This document shows, one piece after another, positions 1 to 7,699 of a stretch of DNA of 32,898 bases. Source of the stretch: Marinobacterium sp. (lineage in GTDB: Bacteria; Pseudomonadota; Gammaproteobacteria; Pseudomonadales; Balneatricaceae); assembly GCA_003250495.1 (NCBI GenBank), contig QKGH01000325.1, forward strand, positions 1-32,898, given 5' to 3'. Made by a program: the position numbers and the translations under genes. Within the stretch, counting starts at the first letter, position 1. The number at the start of each line of letters is the position of its first letter. The notes beneath the pieces were generated by a model. The model was not told the DNA's origin, did no database searches, and saw only the letters and a program-made list of their open reading frames with translations.

Positions 1-128
1 TAAAACAGCTCGTAGAAGTCGCCCATGCGGTAGAACAGCAGCTGTTCCGGATGCTGCGCCTTGATCTTCAGGTATTGCTGCATCATCGGGGTATGGTTGG
101 CGAGCGAATTGTGCTGGTCGGCGGTCAT
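1..128 (-). CDS. mutS: DNA mismatch repair protein MutS, N-terminal fragment (partial)
   Basis: Reading the minus strand from the ATG at 128-126 gives about 42 residues containing [12 protein letters not shown] and then [13 protein letters not shown]. These are the hallmark start of the MutS mismatch-recognition domain, including the Phe-x-Glu stretch just beyond the mobile N terminus. MutS binds base mismatches and small loops and recruits MutL. The rest of the gene lies outside the window, so domains beyond the N terminus cannot be checked. The gene is divergent from pncC across about 256 bp. The assignment rests on strong family similarity over a short piece. Confidence 0.9.
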   Translation of the reverse strand, partial: MTADQHNSLANHTPMMQQYLKIKAQHPEQLLFYRMGDFYELF

Positions 129-208
129 GAGCGTGGCTGTTCTATCTGCTTGGTCGGAATGCTGATGCTGGCGGCGCACTCGTGCCGGCCAGGTTGCGAA
201 GAGTCAAC

Positions 209-237
209 ATTCTACGCGAAGATCGCGGGGCTGCGAA
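209..237 (-). promoter_or_regulatory. Candidate sigma-70 promoter for mutS
   Basis: On the minus strand a TTCGCA -35-like hexamer (237-232) and a TAGAAT -10-like hexamer (214-209) are separated by exactly 17 bp. This would start transcription near 202, about 75 nt before the mutS ATG. The -10 matches consensus at 5 of 6 positions and the -35 at 4 of 6. It is a prediction from pattern only. Confidence 0.45.
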
Positions 238-241
238 CGCC

Positions 242-350
242 AAGGTGAACCTAGGTGCGTCAAGGTGCGCTAAGGTGCGCTAAGGTGAAAGTCGCGCAGA
301 AAGTCGCGCAGAAAGTCGCGTGGAAAGTAGCGCAAAAAGTAGCGCGGGAG
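242..350. repeat. Two adjacent short tandem-repeat blocks (10-bp and 12-bp units)
   Basis: From 242 to about 287 a 10-bp unit like AAGGTGCGCT recurs about five times, with two exact copies at 262-271 and 272-281. It passes directly into five 12-bp units like GTCGCGCAGAAA at 291-302, 303-314 (exact copies), 315-326, 327-338 and 339-350, with growing divergence toward pncC. The block lies between mutS and pncC. No function is evident. The 12-bp period would encode a KVAQ-type repeat in one frame, but that frame overlaps pncC and has no good ribosome site. Confidence 0.85.
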
Positions 351-384
351 CTTGGAAAACCGGTTAGGGACAGGGGGGGAGCCG

Positions 385-840
385 ATGGGCGAGAGGCATT
401 TGGAACAACTGGCCGCGCGGGTGGGGCGCGAGTTACTGCAGCGGCAGCGGGTGATGGTGACGGCGGAATCCTGTACCGGGGGCTGGGTGGCCCAGGCGGT
501 CACTGCGATCGCCGGCAGTTCGGCCTGGTTCGATTGCGGTTTCGTCACCTATTCCAATGCCGCCAAACAGCGGCACGGTGCCGTCAGTGAGGCCACGGTG
601 ATCGAGATGGCCGAAGGCGCGTTGCGCCAGAGCGGCGCCGACATCGCGGTCTCGATCAGCGGCGTGGCTGGACCGGCCGGCGGTAGCGATGAGAAGCCGG
701 TCGGCACGGTGTGGTTCGCCTGGGCGGTTCGGGGCGGTACGACGGTGAGCTGCCTCAGCCTGTTTCAGGGCGATCGCGAAGCGGTGCGGCGACAGGCGGT
801 GGAGCAGGCGCTCGACGGGGTTATCGCCTACCTGGTTTAA
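385..840 (+). CDS. pncC: Nicotinamide-nucleotide amidase PncC (CinA C-terminal family)
   Basis: The 151-residue protein is a stand-alone CinA C-terminal domain. This enzyme family deamidates nicotinamide mononucleotide to nicotinic acid mononucleotide in pyridine nucleotide recycling. Family motifs are visible: TAESCTGGWVA near the N terminus with the catalytic Ser-Cys region, FVTYSNAAK, and SGVAGPAGGSDEKPVGTVW in the second half. The frame is open from further upstream (352), but the ATG at 385 is preceded by a strong purine-rich ribosome site at 372-380 and gives the usual family length. The gene sits just upstream of recA, an arrangement common in gammaproteobacteria. The N-terminal molybdopterin-binding half of larger CinA proteins is absent, as expected for this subfamily. 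Confidence 0.93.
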   Translation: MGERHLEQLAARVGRELLQRQRVMVTAESCTGGWVAQAVTAIAGSSAWFDCGFVTYSNAAKQRHGAVSEATVIEMAEGALRQSGADIAVSISGVAGPAGGSDEKPVGTVWFAWAVRGGTTVSCLSLFQGDREAVRRQAVEQALDGVIAYLV

Positions 841-913
841 CAGGCCCGGGCCGGCGACGGATTTCGAACGGCTTAATCCAAGTGACTTGCATTCCCGGAA
901 CGATCTGGAATAA

Positions 914-933
914 TACTGTTCAGTTATACAGTA
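914..933 (+). promoter_or_regulatory. LexA (SOS) box in the recA promoter region
   Basis: The 16-bp site CTGTTCAGTTATACAG (916-931) fits the CTGT-N8-ACAG LexA consensus exactly and extends to TACTGT...ACAGTA, as in the E. coli recA operator. It lies about 100 bp upstream of the recA ATG. A TTGCAT hexamer at 887-892 followed by an AT-rich stretch at 909-916 is a possible core promoter overlapped by the operator. LexA binding would repress recA and probably recX until DNA damage. Confidence 0.88.
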
Positions 934-1033
934 TTTGATCCTGTCCGGGCGTCGGCGATCTCACCGCGGTGGGTGTGGATAAGGGCCGAGACTATCACAG
1001 AACGATCACGACTAAAGGTTTAAGGGCTGAGAG

Positions 1034-2083
1034 ATGGACGAGAACAGAAAGAAAGCGCTTGATGCGGCACTGTCGCAGATTGAACGTCAGTTCGGCAAGG
1101 GGGCGGTCATGCGTATGGGCGACCAGCCGCGCGAGGCGATCCCGGCTGTTTCGACTGGCTCTCTGGGGCTGGATATCGCGCTGGGGATCGGCGGTCTGCC
1201 CTTCGGTCGTGTGGTGGAGATCTACGGTCCGGAGTCATCCGGTAAGACCACGCTGACGCTGCAGGTGATCGCGGAAGCGCAGAAGCAGGGCAAGACCTGC
1301 GCATTCGTCGACGCCGAGCATGCGCTGGATCCGATCTATGCCGAAAAACTCGGCGTCGATGTGGACTCGCTGCTGGTGTCCCAGCCCGATACCGGGGAGC
1401 AGGCGCTGGAGATCACCGATATGCTGGTGCGCTCCGGTGCGGTCGATGTGATCATCGTCGACTCGGTGGCGGCACTGGTGCCGAAGGCGGAGATCGAGGG
1501 CGAGATGGGCGATTCCCATGTCGGTCTGCAGGCCCGGTTGATGTCCCAGGCGCTGCGTAAACTGACCGGTAGCGTCAAGCAGGCCAACTGCCTGCTGGTG
1601 TTCATCAACCAGATCCGCATGAAGATCGGGGTCATGTTCGGTAACCCCGAGACGACCACCGGCGGTAATGCGCTGAAGTTTTATGCCTCTGTGCGCCTGG
1701 ATATCCGCCGTACCGGTGCCGTGAAGCAGGGCGATGAGGTGATCGGTAACGAAACCCGCGTCAAGGTCGTGAAAAACAAGGTATCGCCGCCGTTCCGCCA
1801 GGCCGATTTCCAGATCCTCTATGGCGCCGGGATCTACCATATGGGTGAGGTGATCGATCTCGGGGTGCAGCAGAAGCTGATCGATAAGTCCGGCGCCTGG
1901 TACGCCTATAATGGCGACAAGATCGGCCAGGGTAAGGCGAATGCGGCCAAGTATCTCGAGGAGCATCCGGAGATCGCAGAGGAGGTCGAAGCGGCGATTC
2001 GAGAGCAACTGCTGAACGTTCCCAAGGCGAAGGAAGCGGCCGTCGCCAACGACGCCGATAAGAATGCCGAGCTTGAGTTCTAA
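1034..2083 (+). CDS. recA: Recombinase A
   Basis: The 349-residue protein has the normal RecA length and start ([13 protein letters not shown]). It forms ATP-dependent filaments on single-stranded DNA, catalyses strand exchange, and triggers LexA self-cleavage. The Walker A motif GPESSGKT is at residues 65-72 (Lys71). The Walker B region ends in [10 protein letters not shown], and the L2-type loop contains [18 protein letters not shown]. The C terminus is acidic (KNAELEF). It starts about 100 bp after a LexA box and is followed by an intrinsic terminator and recX, so recX expression probably depends partly on read-through. The upstream ribosome site is weak (GAGAG). Confidence 0.99.
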   Translation: MDENRKKALDAALSQIERQFGKGAVMRMGDQPREAIPAVSTGSLGLDIALGIGGLPFGRVVEIYGPESSGKTTLTLQVIAEAQKQGKTCAFVDAEHALDPIYAEKLGVDVDSLLVSQPDTGEQALEITDMLVRSGAVDVIIVDSVAALVPKAEIEGEMGDSHVGLQARLMSQALRKLTGSVKQANCLLVFINQIRMKIGVMFGNPETTTGGNALKFYASVRLDIRRTGAVKQGDEVIGNETRVKVVKNKVSPPFRQADFQILYGAGIYHMGEVIDLGVQQKLIDKSGAWYAYNGDKIGQGKANAAKYLEEHPEIAEEVEAAIREQLLNVPKAKEAAVANDADKNAELEF

Positions 2084-2103
2084 GCACTATACTTGGTGAG
2101 TTG

Positions 2104-2126
2104 AAAAGGCCCTTAACGGGCCTTTT
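2104..2126 (+). terminator. Intrinsic terminator after recA
   Basis: A perfect 9-bp stem, AAAAGGCCC / GGGCCTTTT, with a 5-nt loop TTAAC and ending in a T run, lies 21 bp after the recA stop. The recA-recX boundary commonly has such an attenuating terminator, which keeps RecX well below RecA. Confidence 0.85.
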
Positions 2127-2152
2127 CTCGTTCTGGTTCTGAAGGTGGGAAG

Positions 2153-2659
2153 ATGATGCGGGGACGGGAGCGTGCTGCCGCGGCACTGGAAAACGAACGT
2201 GAGATCCTGAATGCCGCGGTGGAGTTGCTGGCGCGGCGTGAGTATTCGGGGCAGGAGTTGAGGCGTAAGCTGGGCGGCCGGGTAGACGATCCCCAGTTAC
2301 TGGAGACGGTCCTGGAGCGGCTCGCGGAACAGGGTCTGCAGAGCGATCTGCGCTGCGCTACGATGCTGGCGCGGCAGCGGGTTGCACAGGGCTACGGCGA
2401 ATACCGGGTCAAGTACGATCTGCAGCAGAAGGGGATAGCGTCCGATCTGATTCAGCAGGCGCTGGAGGCACTGGAGGTGGACTGGTTTGCCCTGGCACGT
2501 GGCTATGCGTGCAAGAGGTTCGGTGCCACGCCGGCGGTGGATTTCAAGGAGCGTAGCCGCCGTGCCCGGCATCTGCAGGGGCGCGGCTTCTCCTACGATG
2601 AGCTGAATTACGCGTTGGACTGTGCGCAGGAACGCGACGCGCTGGATGCGGATGAGTAA
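2153..2659 (+). CDS. recX: Regulatory protein RecX
   Basis: The 168-residue basic helical protein has the RecX three-helix repeat pattern: an N-terminal segment ending LLARREYSGQELRRKL, a middle segment with RVAQGYGEYRVKYDLQQKGI, and a C-terminal segment with RARHLQGRGFSYDELNYAL. RecX binds the groove of RecA filaments and blocks their extension and ATPase activity. Its position right behind recA supports this. Two ATG codons (2153 and 2156) follow an AAGGTGGGA ribosome site, so the start is uncertain by one residue. Its message probably arises by read-through of the recA terminator. Confidence 0.95.
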   Translation: MMRGRERAAAALENEREILNAAVELLARREYSGQELRRKLGGRVDDPQLLETVLERLAEQGLQSDLRCATMLARQRVAQGYGEYRVKYDLQQKGIASDLIQQALEALEVDWFALARGYACKRFGATPAVDFKERSRRARHLQGRGFSYDELNYALDCAQERDALDADE

Positions 2660-2706
2660 GGCTTGCAGTGCAATATGTCTGCAAAGTTCCGCCCGCCGTA
2701 AAAACA

Positions 2707-2736
2707 TTCGAACAAAATTTACACACGTTATATACT
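2707..2736 (+). promoter_or_regulatory. Candidate promoter for alaS
   Basis: In the 244-bp gap between recX and alaS the only strongly AT-rich stretch contains TATACT (2731-2736), matching the -10 consensus at 5 of 6. A weak TTCGAA -35 (2707-2712) lies 18 bp before it. Transcription would begin near 2743 and leave a leader of about 160 nt. Confidence 0.35.
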
Positions 2737-2805
2737 ACTCCGCCATTTTTTCGCGGTAATTTGGCGTGGTCTTTGCGCTGCAGCTGCCGGCCGATGCGGG
2801 TCGAT

Positions 2806-2824
2806 GAGCCCTCTTCGAGGGCTC
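2806..2824 (+). other. Perfect stem-loop in the alaS leader
   Basis: GAGCCCTC (2806-2813), loop TTC, GAGGGCTC (2817-2824) form an 8-bp perfect inverted repeat about 80 nt before the alaS start. No T run follows, so it is not a standard terminator. Alanyl-tRNA synthetase of E. coli is known to repress its own gene by binding a palindrome near the promoter. Whether this repeat has that role is inference. Confidence 0.5.
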
Positions 2825-2903
2825 CGGAAACAACCGATACTGACGGCGGGCGATAGCGGCGGAACCAGCAGCTAAACAGGTAACCAGGAAACGGTTGATT
2901 GAA

Positions 2904-5507
2904 ATGAAATACATGACGAGTGCCGAGATTCGCCAGGCTTTTCTGGACTATTTCAAAGCTCAGGGACACGAGATCGTGCCCTCCAGTCCGCTGGTACCGG
3001 GCAATGACGCCACGCTGCTGTTTACCAACGCCGGTATGGTGCAGTTCAAGGATGTTTTCCTGGGAACCGACAAGCGCAGCTACAGCCGCGCGACCACGGC
3101 GCAGCGCTGCGTCCGTGCGGGCGGTAAGCACAACGACCTGGAAAACGTCGGATATACCGCGCGTCATCACACCTTCTTCGAAATGCTGGGCAACTTCAGC
3201 TTCGGCGACTACTTCAAGCGCGATGCGATCCGATTCGCCTGGACCTTCCTGACCGAAGTACTTGGGCTGCCGAAGGAACGCCTGTGGGTCACCGTGCATC
3301 ACAGCGATGACGAGGCGGAAAAGATCTGGAAAGAGGAGATCGGCGCCGATCCGGAACGCTTCTCCAAGCTCGATGAAGACAACTTCTGGGCCATGGGCGA
3401 TACCGGCCCCTGCGGTCCCTGCTCCGAGATCTTCTTCGACCATGGAGCGGATGTGGCCGGCGGTCCTCCGGGCAGCCCGGACGAAGATGGCGATCGCTAT
3501 ATCGAGATCTGGAACATCGTTTTCATGCAGTACAACCGTTCCGCCGATGGCGAGATGACGCCGCTGGCGCGCCCCTCCATCGATACCGGGATGGGGCTGG
3601 AGCGGATCGCCGCGGTGATGCAGGGCGTTCATAGCAACTACGAGATCGACCTGTTCCAGAACCTGCTCAACGCCGCGGCTCAACTGCTGGGCGTACAGGA
3701 TACGACGATCAAGTCACTGCGCGTGATCGCCGACCATATCCGCTCCTGCGCCTTCCTGATCACCGATGGCGTACTGCCTTCCAACGAGGGGCGCGGCTAT
3801 GTGCTGCGGCGTATCATGCGCCGTGCCATCCGTCACGGTAACAAGCTCGGAGCCCATGAGCCGTTCTTCCACAAGCTGGTGGCGCCGTTGGTCAAGGAGA
3901 TGGGTAATGCCTATCCGGAGCTGGTGGCGGCCCAGGAGCAGGTGGAACGTGTGCTGTTGAAAGAGGAGCAGCAGTTCGCCAGGACGCTGGAAAACGGCAT
4001 GGCGCTGCTCGAGCAGGCGATCGCCGAGCTGGAGGGCAAGGTGCTGTCCGGTGAGACCGTGTTCCGTCTGTATGACACCTACGGCTTCCCGGTGGACCTG
4101 ACCGCCGATGTGGCGCGCGAACATGGCTTGAGCCTGGATATGGATGGCTTCGAGGCGGAGATGGAGCAGCAGCGTCAGCGCGCCCGTGCCTCCGGCCAGT
4201 TCTCCGTCGACTACAACGACCGTATCCAGATCGACAGCGTGACCCGTTTCACCGGCTACGAAGCGCTGGAAGATAGCGCAGTTGTCGTGGCCCTGTTCCG
4301 GGAAGGGGAGAGCGTCGGCCAGCTGTCGGCCGGCGAGTCGGGCATCGTGGTGCTGGAGAATACGGCCTTCTACGCCGAGTCCGGCGGTCAGGTGGGCGAC
4401 AGCGGTACCCTGCGCTGGGATCGCGGCCAGTTCGCGGTGAGCGACTGTAGCAAAGAGGGCAAGGCGCATCTGCACCAGGGCGCCGTCGTTGAAGGCGTGC
4501 TCAGCGTCGGCGACCGGGTGGCGACGGAGGTCAATAAGGCTCAGCGCCAGGCTACCGCACTGAACCACTCGGCTACGCACCTGTTGCACGAGGCGTTGCG
4601 CCAGGTACTGGGCGAGCATGTACAGCAGAAGGGCTCGCTGGTGAACGCCGAACGTCTGCGTTTCGACTTCTCCCATTTCGAGGCGCTGACGGCACCGGAG
4701 CTGCAGCAGGTCGAAGATCTGGTCAACGAGCAGATCCGCCTCAACAGCGTAGTGCAGACCGAGATCTTGCCGATCGACGAAGCCAAGGCGAAAGGGGCCG
4801 CGGCGCTGTTCGGCGAAAAGTATGATTCCGTCGTCCGTGTACTGACCATGGGCGATGGCTTCTCCATCGAGCTGTGCGGCGGCACCCACGCCAGCCGTAC
4901 CGGCGATATCGGCCTGCTGAAGATCATCTCCGAGAGCGGCATCGCCGCCGGGGTGCGCCGTATCGAAGCGGTGACCGGTGCCGGCGCGCTGCGCTGGTTC
5001 CGCGACAGCGAAACGGTGATCGGTGATGCGGCGGCGTTGGTCAAAGGCTCGCGCGACTCGCTGATCGACAAGGTGCGCGGTCTCAATGAGCGCAACCGCC
5101 AGCTGGAGAAAGAGATCGAACGGCTGGGGCAGAAACTGGCATCGGCCCAGAGCGGCGACCTGCTGAACCAGGTGGTCGAAGTGGCGGGAGTAAAAGTACT
5201 GGCCGCCCAGCTCGACGGTGTCGATCCGAAAGCGCTCAGGGACAGTATCGATCAGCTCAAGAACAAGCTGGGTAGTGGTGTTGTGATCCTGATGACGGCG
5301 CAGGATGACAAGGTCAGCGTGGCGGCCGGTGTCACCAGCGACCTGACCGCCAAGGTTAAGGCCGGGGATCTGGTACGCGAACTGGCGAGCCGTTTGGGCG
5401 GTAAAGGCGGTGGCCGGCCGGATATGGCGCAGGGCGGCGGCAGCGATGTGGCGGCGATGCCGGCGGCGCTGGCGGCAGTGCCGGAGTTGGTCGCAGCGGC
5501 GCTGTAA
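2904..5507 (+). CDS. alaS: Alanine--tRNA ligase
   Basis: The 867-residue class II synthetase charges tRNA-Ala and edits mischarged Ser and Gly. The N-terminal catalytic core starts [18 protein letters not shown] and contains [17 protein letters not shown] (motif 1 region) and [17 protein letters not shown] (motif 2 region). The editing domain carries the zinc/active-site pairs HSATH (His555, His559) and CGGTH (Cys658, His662). The C-terminal oligomerisation domain ends in a Gly-rich [14 protein letters not shown] stretch. The ATG at 2904 is about 13 nt after AGGAA; a TTG at 2895 and an ATG at 2913 are in-frame alternatives, so the start is uncertain by a few residues. The gene is followed by lysC after 61 bp. 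Confidence 0.98.
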   Translation: MKYMTSAEIRQAFLDYFKAQGHEIVPSSPLVPGNDATLLFTNAGMVQFKDVFLGTDKRSYSRATTAQRCVRAGGKHNDLENVGYTARHHTFFEMLGNFSFGDYFKRDAIRFAWTFLTEVLGLPKERLWVTVHHSDDEAEKIWKEEIGADPERFSKLDEDNFWAMGDTGPCGPCSEIFFDHGADVAGGPPGSPDEDGDRYIEIWNIVFMQYNRSADGEMTPLARPSIDTGMGLERIAAVMQGVHSNYEIDLFQNLLNAAAQLLGVQDTTIKSLRVIADHIRSCAFLITDGVLPSNEGRGYVLRRIMRRAIRHGNKLGAHEPFFHKLVAPLVKEMGNAYPELVAAQEQVERVLLKEEQQFARTLENGMALLEQAIAELEGKVLSGETVFRLYDTYGFPVDLTADVAREHGLSLDMDGFEAEMEQQRQRARASGQFSVDYNDRIQIDSVTRFTGYEALEDSAVVVALFREGESVGQLSAGESGIVVLENTAFYAESGGQVGDSGTLRWDRGQFAVSDCSKEGKAHLHQGAVVEGVLSVGDRVATEVNKAQRQATALNHSATHLLHEALRQVLGEHVQQKGSLVNAERLRFDFSHFEALTAPELQQVEDLVNEQIRLNSVVQTEILPIDEAKAKGAAALFGEKYDSVVRVLTMGDGFSIELCGGTHASRTGDIGLLKIISESGIAAGVRRIEAVTGAGALRWFRDSETVIGDAAALVKGSRDSLIDKVRGLNERNRQLEKEIERLGQKLASAQSGDLLNQVVEVAGVKVLAAQLDGVDPKALRDSIDQLKNKLGSGVVILMTAQDDKVSVAAGVTSDLTAKVKAGDLVRELASRLGGKGGGRPDMAQGGGSDVAAMPAALAAVPELVAAAL

Positions 5508-5568
5508 CGGCGCCCTCTCTAACAGACAGGCGGGGCCCCGCGACGGCCCCGTGAAGGAAACAGCAGAA

Positions 5569-6804
5569 ATGGCGTTATACGTTCAGAAATATGGTGGTAC
5601 GTCGGTTGGGTCCGTCGAGCGGATCGAGGCCGTTGCGGACAAGGTGAAATCCTTCCGTGCCCAGGGGCACGATATCGTCGTCGTGGTATCGGCGATGAGT
5701 GGCGAAACTAACCGTCTGATCGCGCTGGCAAAGGACATTCAGGAACACCCGGACAGCCGTGAGATGGACGTGCTGATCTCCACCGGGGAGCAGGTCACCA
5801 TCGCGTTGCTGGCGATGGCACTGAAGAAGCGCGGTATCGACGCGCGCTCCTACACCGGTGGCCAGGTCCGTATCCTGACCGACAATGCGCATAGTAAAGC
5901 GCGGATCCAGGATATCGAGACCCAGCGTATCCGCACCGACCTCGATGCGGGCCGGGTAGTGATCGTGGCCGGGTTCCAGGGCGTCGATGCCGATGGCAAT
6001 ATCACCACGCTTGGCCGCGGCGGTTCGGATACCACCGGGGTCGCCCTGGCGGCGGCGCTGAAGGCCGACGAGTGCCAGATCTATACTGATGTGGATGGCG
6101 TCTACACCACCGATCCGCGCGTTGTCGCCAGCGCCTGTCGGCTGGAGAAGATTACATTTGAAGAGATGCTGGAGATGGCCAGTCTCGGATCGAAAGTACT
6201 GCAGATCCGTTCGGTCGAGTTTGCCGGCAAATACAAAGTTCCGCTACGCGTGCTGTCCAGCTTCAAGGATGGCCCGGGCACCCTGATCACGACAGAGGAT
6301 GAAGACACCGTGGAAAAACCGATCATCTCCGGTATAGCGTTCAACCGCGATGAGGCCAAGCTGACCGTTAAGGGCGTACCGGATCTGCCCGGTGTGGCGT
6401 CCCGCATCCTCGGGCCGATCAGCCGTCAGAATATTGAAGTCGATATGATCGTGCAGAACGTGGCCGCGGATAAAACCACCGACTTCACCTTTACCGTGCA
6501 TCGTAACGACTACGACAAGGCTTACCAGATCCTGCAGCAGATCGTTGCCGAGCTGGGTGCGCGCGAGTATGTCGGCAACAAGGAGATCGCCAAGGTTTCC
6601 ATTGTCGGGGTCGGCATGCGTTCCCACGCCGGTGTGGCATCGAAGATGTTCGATACGCTGGCGGCCGAAAACATCAATATCCTGATGATCTCCACCTCTG
6701 AAATCAAAGTTTCAGTGGTTATCGCGGAGAAGTACATGGAGTTGGCCGTGCGCGCCCTTCATGCCGCATTCAACCTGGATAAGGCCGATACCGTCTGCGA
6801 ATAA
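5569..6804 (+). CDS. lysC: Aspartate kinase
   Basis: The 411-residue protein catalyses phosphorylation of aspartate, the first step to lysine, threonine, methionine and diaminopimelate. The kinase domain opens with YVQKYGGTSVG and contains STGEQV and TTLGRGGSDTTGVALAAAL. The C-terminal third carries two ACT domains (segments near VKGVPDLPGVASRILGPI and VSIVGVGMRSHAGVASKMF) that bind allosteric amino acids. The frame is open upstream into alaS, but the ATG at 5569 follows AAGGAAA (5554-5560) and gives the usual family start. The length and domain order fit stand-alone feedback-inhibited aspartokinases of Pseudomonas type. Co-transcription with alaS is likely. Confidence 0.97.
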   Translation: MALYVQKYGGTSVGSVERIEAVADKVKSFRAQGHDIVVVVSAMSGETNRLIALAKDIQEHPDSREMDVLISTGEQVTIALLAMALKKRGIDARSYTGGQVRILTDNAHSKARIQDIETQRIRTDLDAGRVVIVAGFQGVDADGNITTLGRGGSDTTGVALAAALKADECQIYTDVDGVYTTDPRVVASACRLEKITFEEMLEMASLGSKVLQIRSVEFAGKYKVPLRVLSSFKDGPGTLITTEDEDTVEKPIISGIAFNRDEAKLTVKGVPDLPGVASRILGPISRQNIEVDMIVQNVAADKTTDFTFTVHRNDYDKAYQILQQIVAELGAREYVGNKEIAKVSIVGVGMRSHAGVASKMFDTLAAENINILMISTSEIKVSVVIAEKYMELAVRALHAAFNLDKADTVCE

Positions 6805-6841
6805 CGGCTTTATCCGGTCTGAGCTATAGTGCTAGTGAACT

Positions 6842-6874
6842 GCGCAGTTTTTAACGGCTGCGTAAAAACAGCGC
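6842..6874 (+). repeat. Imperfect inverted repeat between lysC and csrA
   Basis: GCGC-A-GTTTTTA (6842-6853), a 9-nt loop, and TAAAAAC-A-GCGC (6863-6874) form an 11-bp stem interrupted by a single A-A mismatch. It lies 38 bp after the lysC stop and 114 bp before csrA. There is no T run after it, so it may be a weak terminator, a protein site, or an RNA stem. Confidence 0.7.
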
Positions 6875-6914
6875 TTAGGGTGCCTCAGAAGAGAGTTTTG
6901 GGGCGCCTGATAGA

Positions 6915-6950
6915 TGGTTTTTTGATATATTTTATATCTATTAAAATCAG
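6915..6950 (+). promoter_or_regulatory. AT-rich candidate promoter region of csrA
   Basis: A sharply AT-rich island in a GC-rich background precedes csrA by about 40 bp. TAAAAT at 6942-6947 matches the -10 consensus at 5 of 6. The best -35 candidates (TTTTGA at 6920-6925 or TTGATA at 6922-6927) have imperfect spacing. The region is likely the csrA promoter but the exact core is uncertain. Confidence 0.4.
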
Positions 6951-6987
6951 ATCAGCACCCCTCAGGACGAAATTAAGGAGATCCAAA

Positions 6988-7176
6988 ATGCTGATTCTTA
7001 CCCGCCGCGTCGGTGAGACCCTGATGGTTGGTGATGATGTCACCATCACGGTATTGGGAGTAAAGGGTAACCAGGTCCGCATCGGCGTCAACGCCCCGAA
7101 AGATGTGTCTGTTCACCGCGAGGAGATCTACCAGCGCATACAGCGCGAAAAAACGGATTCCGAAGGTCAGGAGTAA
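6988..7176 (+). CDS. csrA: Carbon storage regulator CsrA (RsmA)
   Basis: The 62-residue protein is a dimeric RNA-binding regulator that recognises GGA motifs in mRNA leaders and controls translation and stability, including motility and carbon flux genes. The sequence is canonical: [16 protein letters not shown], then [15 protein letters not shown], then [16 protein letters not shown]. The RNA-contact residues near Leu4/Arg6 and Arg44 (in VHREEI) are conserved. The frame is open from 6829, but the ATG at 6988 follows AAGGAG (6975-6980) and gives the standard length. The order alaS-lysC-csrA-tRNA-Ser is typical of gammaproteobacteria. A sharp inverted repeat starts one base after the stop. Confidence 0.98.
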   Translation: MLILTRRVGETLMVGDDVTITVLGVKGNQVRIGVNAPKDVSVHREEIYQRIQREKTDSEGQE

Positions 7177-7209
7177 GATTTTCAAATTAGCTCTTTTATT
7201 TTGAAAATC
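7177..7209 (+). terminator. AT-rich stem-loop directly after csrA, probable 3' end
   Basis: GATTTTCAAA (7177-7186) and TTTGAAAATC (7200-7209) form a perfect 10-bp inverted repeat with a 13-nt loop that itself contains CTCTTTTAT. It begins one base after the csrA stop codon. The stem is AT-rich and lacks a downstream T run, so it could end the message, protect its 3' end, or separate it from the tRNA unit. Confidence 0.5.
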
Positions 7210-7237
7210 AATCCGGTACTATTCGCGCCGTTGTTGA

Positions 7238-7326
7238 GGTGAGATGGCCGAGTGGCTGAAGGCGCACCCCTGCTAAGGGTGTATACCTCTTGGGTATCGA
7301 GGGTTCGAATCCCTCTCTCACCGCCA
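7238..7326 (+). tRNA. tRNA-Ser (anticodon GCU)
   Basis: Acceptor GGTGAGA (7238-7244) pairs with TCTCACC (7316-7322). A discriminator G and encoded CCA (7324-7326) follow. The anticodon GCT is at 7272-7274 in the loop of the CCCC...GGGG region. The long variable arm and the T loop TTCGAAT confirm a class II serine tRNA. A TACTAT box at 7217-7222 followed by a GC-rich discriminator could be its promoter -10. Confidence 0.97.
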
Positions 7327-7330
7327 TTTA

Positions 7331-7407
7331 GCGCCCGTAGCTCAGCTGGATAGAGTACCTGGCTACGAACCAGGCGGTCGCACGTTCGAATCGTGCCGGG
7401 CGCGCCA
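7331..7407 (+). tRNA. tRNA-Arg (anticodon ACG), copy 1
   Basis: A 77-nt tRNA with acceptor GCGCCCG / CGGGCGC, discriminator G, encoded CCA (7405-7407), anticodon ACG at 7365-7367 and T stem GCACG / CGTGC. The ACG wobble A is normally converted to inosine by TadA. It lies 4 bp after the tRNA-Ser. It is identical over its full length to the copy at 7567. Confidence 0.97.
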
Positions 7408-7461
7408 TTGATCAACAGCAGCAGTGAATCTGCAGGTTTTAGCTCCAAAGCTTTATGTGTT

Positions 7462-7538
7462 GCGCCCGTAGCTCAGCTGGATAGAGTACCTGGCTACGAA
7501 CCAGGCGGTCAGAGGTTCGAATCCTCTCGGGCGCGCCA
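7462..7538 (+). tRNA. tRNA-Arg (anticodon ACG), copy 2 with variant T stem
   Basis: Same acceptor, D arm and anticodon arm (ACG at 7496-7498) as the other two copies, but the T stem is AGAGG / CCTCT instead of GCACG / CGTGC. The six substitutions fall at three base pairs (49-65, 50-64, 52-62) and all keep pairing. Encoded CCA at 7536-7538. Confidence 0.97.
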
Positions 7539-7566
7539 TTCCTGACAGTTTTACATTTTTGGCAAA

Positions 7567-7643
7567 GCGCCCGTAGCTCAGCTGGATAGAGTACCTGGCT
7601 ACGAACCAGGCGGTCGCACGTTCGAATCGTGCCGGGCGCGCCA
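7567..7643 (+). tRNA. tRNA-Arg (anticodon ACG), copy 3
   Basis: Full-length 77-nt copy identical to the one at 7331-7407, with anticodon ACG at 7601-7603 and encoded CCA at 7641-7643. It ends the tRNA cluster, about 57 bp before thiI. No clear intrinsic terminator follows it. Confidence 0.97.
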
Positions 7644-7652
7644 CTTCCTCGC

Positions 7653-7658
7653 TATAAT
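7653..7658 (+). promoter_or_regulatory. Candidate -10 element of thiI
   Basis: A perfect TATAAT lies 42 bp before the thiI ATG. The matching -35 position falls inside the 3' part of the third tRNA-Arg and is poor (TGCCGG at 17-bp spacing). thiI may therefore also be read through from the tRNA unit. Confidence 0.4.
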
Positions 7659-7699
7659 CCCTGTTCCTGGGTTTTCATGCCTTTCTGTTTAGGCCGATC

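Noticed and set aside
255-590. Open frame encoding a KVAQ-repeat peptide over the tandem repeats
   Set aside because: It has no good ribosome site and overlaps pncC in another frame; the peptide repeat simply reflects the 12-bp DNA repeat.
3714-4889. 391-codon minus-strand frame opposite alaS
   Set aside because: Antisense shadow of a well-defined gene; such long frames arise from GC-rich codon bias and show no recognised domain.
7331-7643. Three near-identical repeats as a CRISPR-like array
   Set aside because: Each unit folds as a complete tRNA with encoded CCA, so these are tRNA genes.
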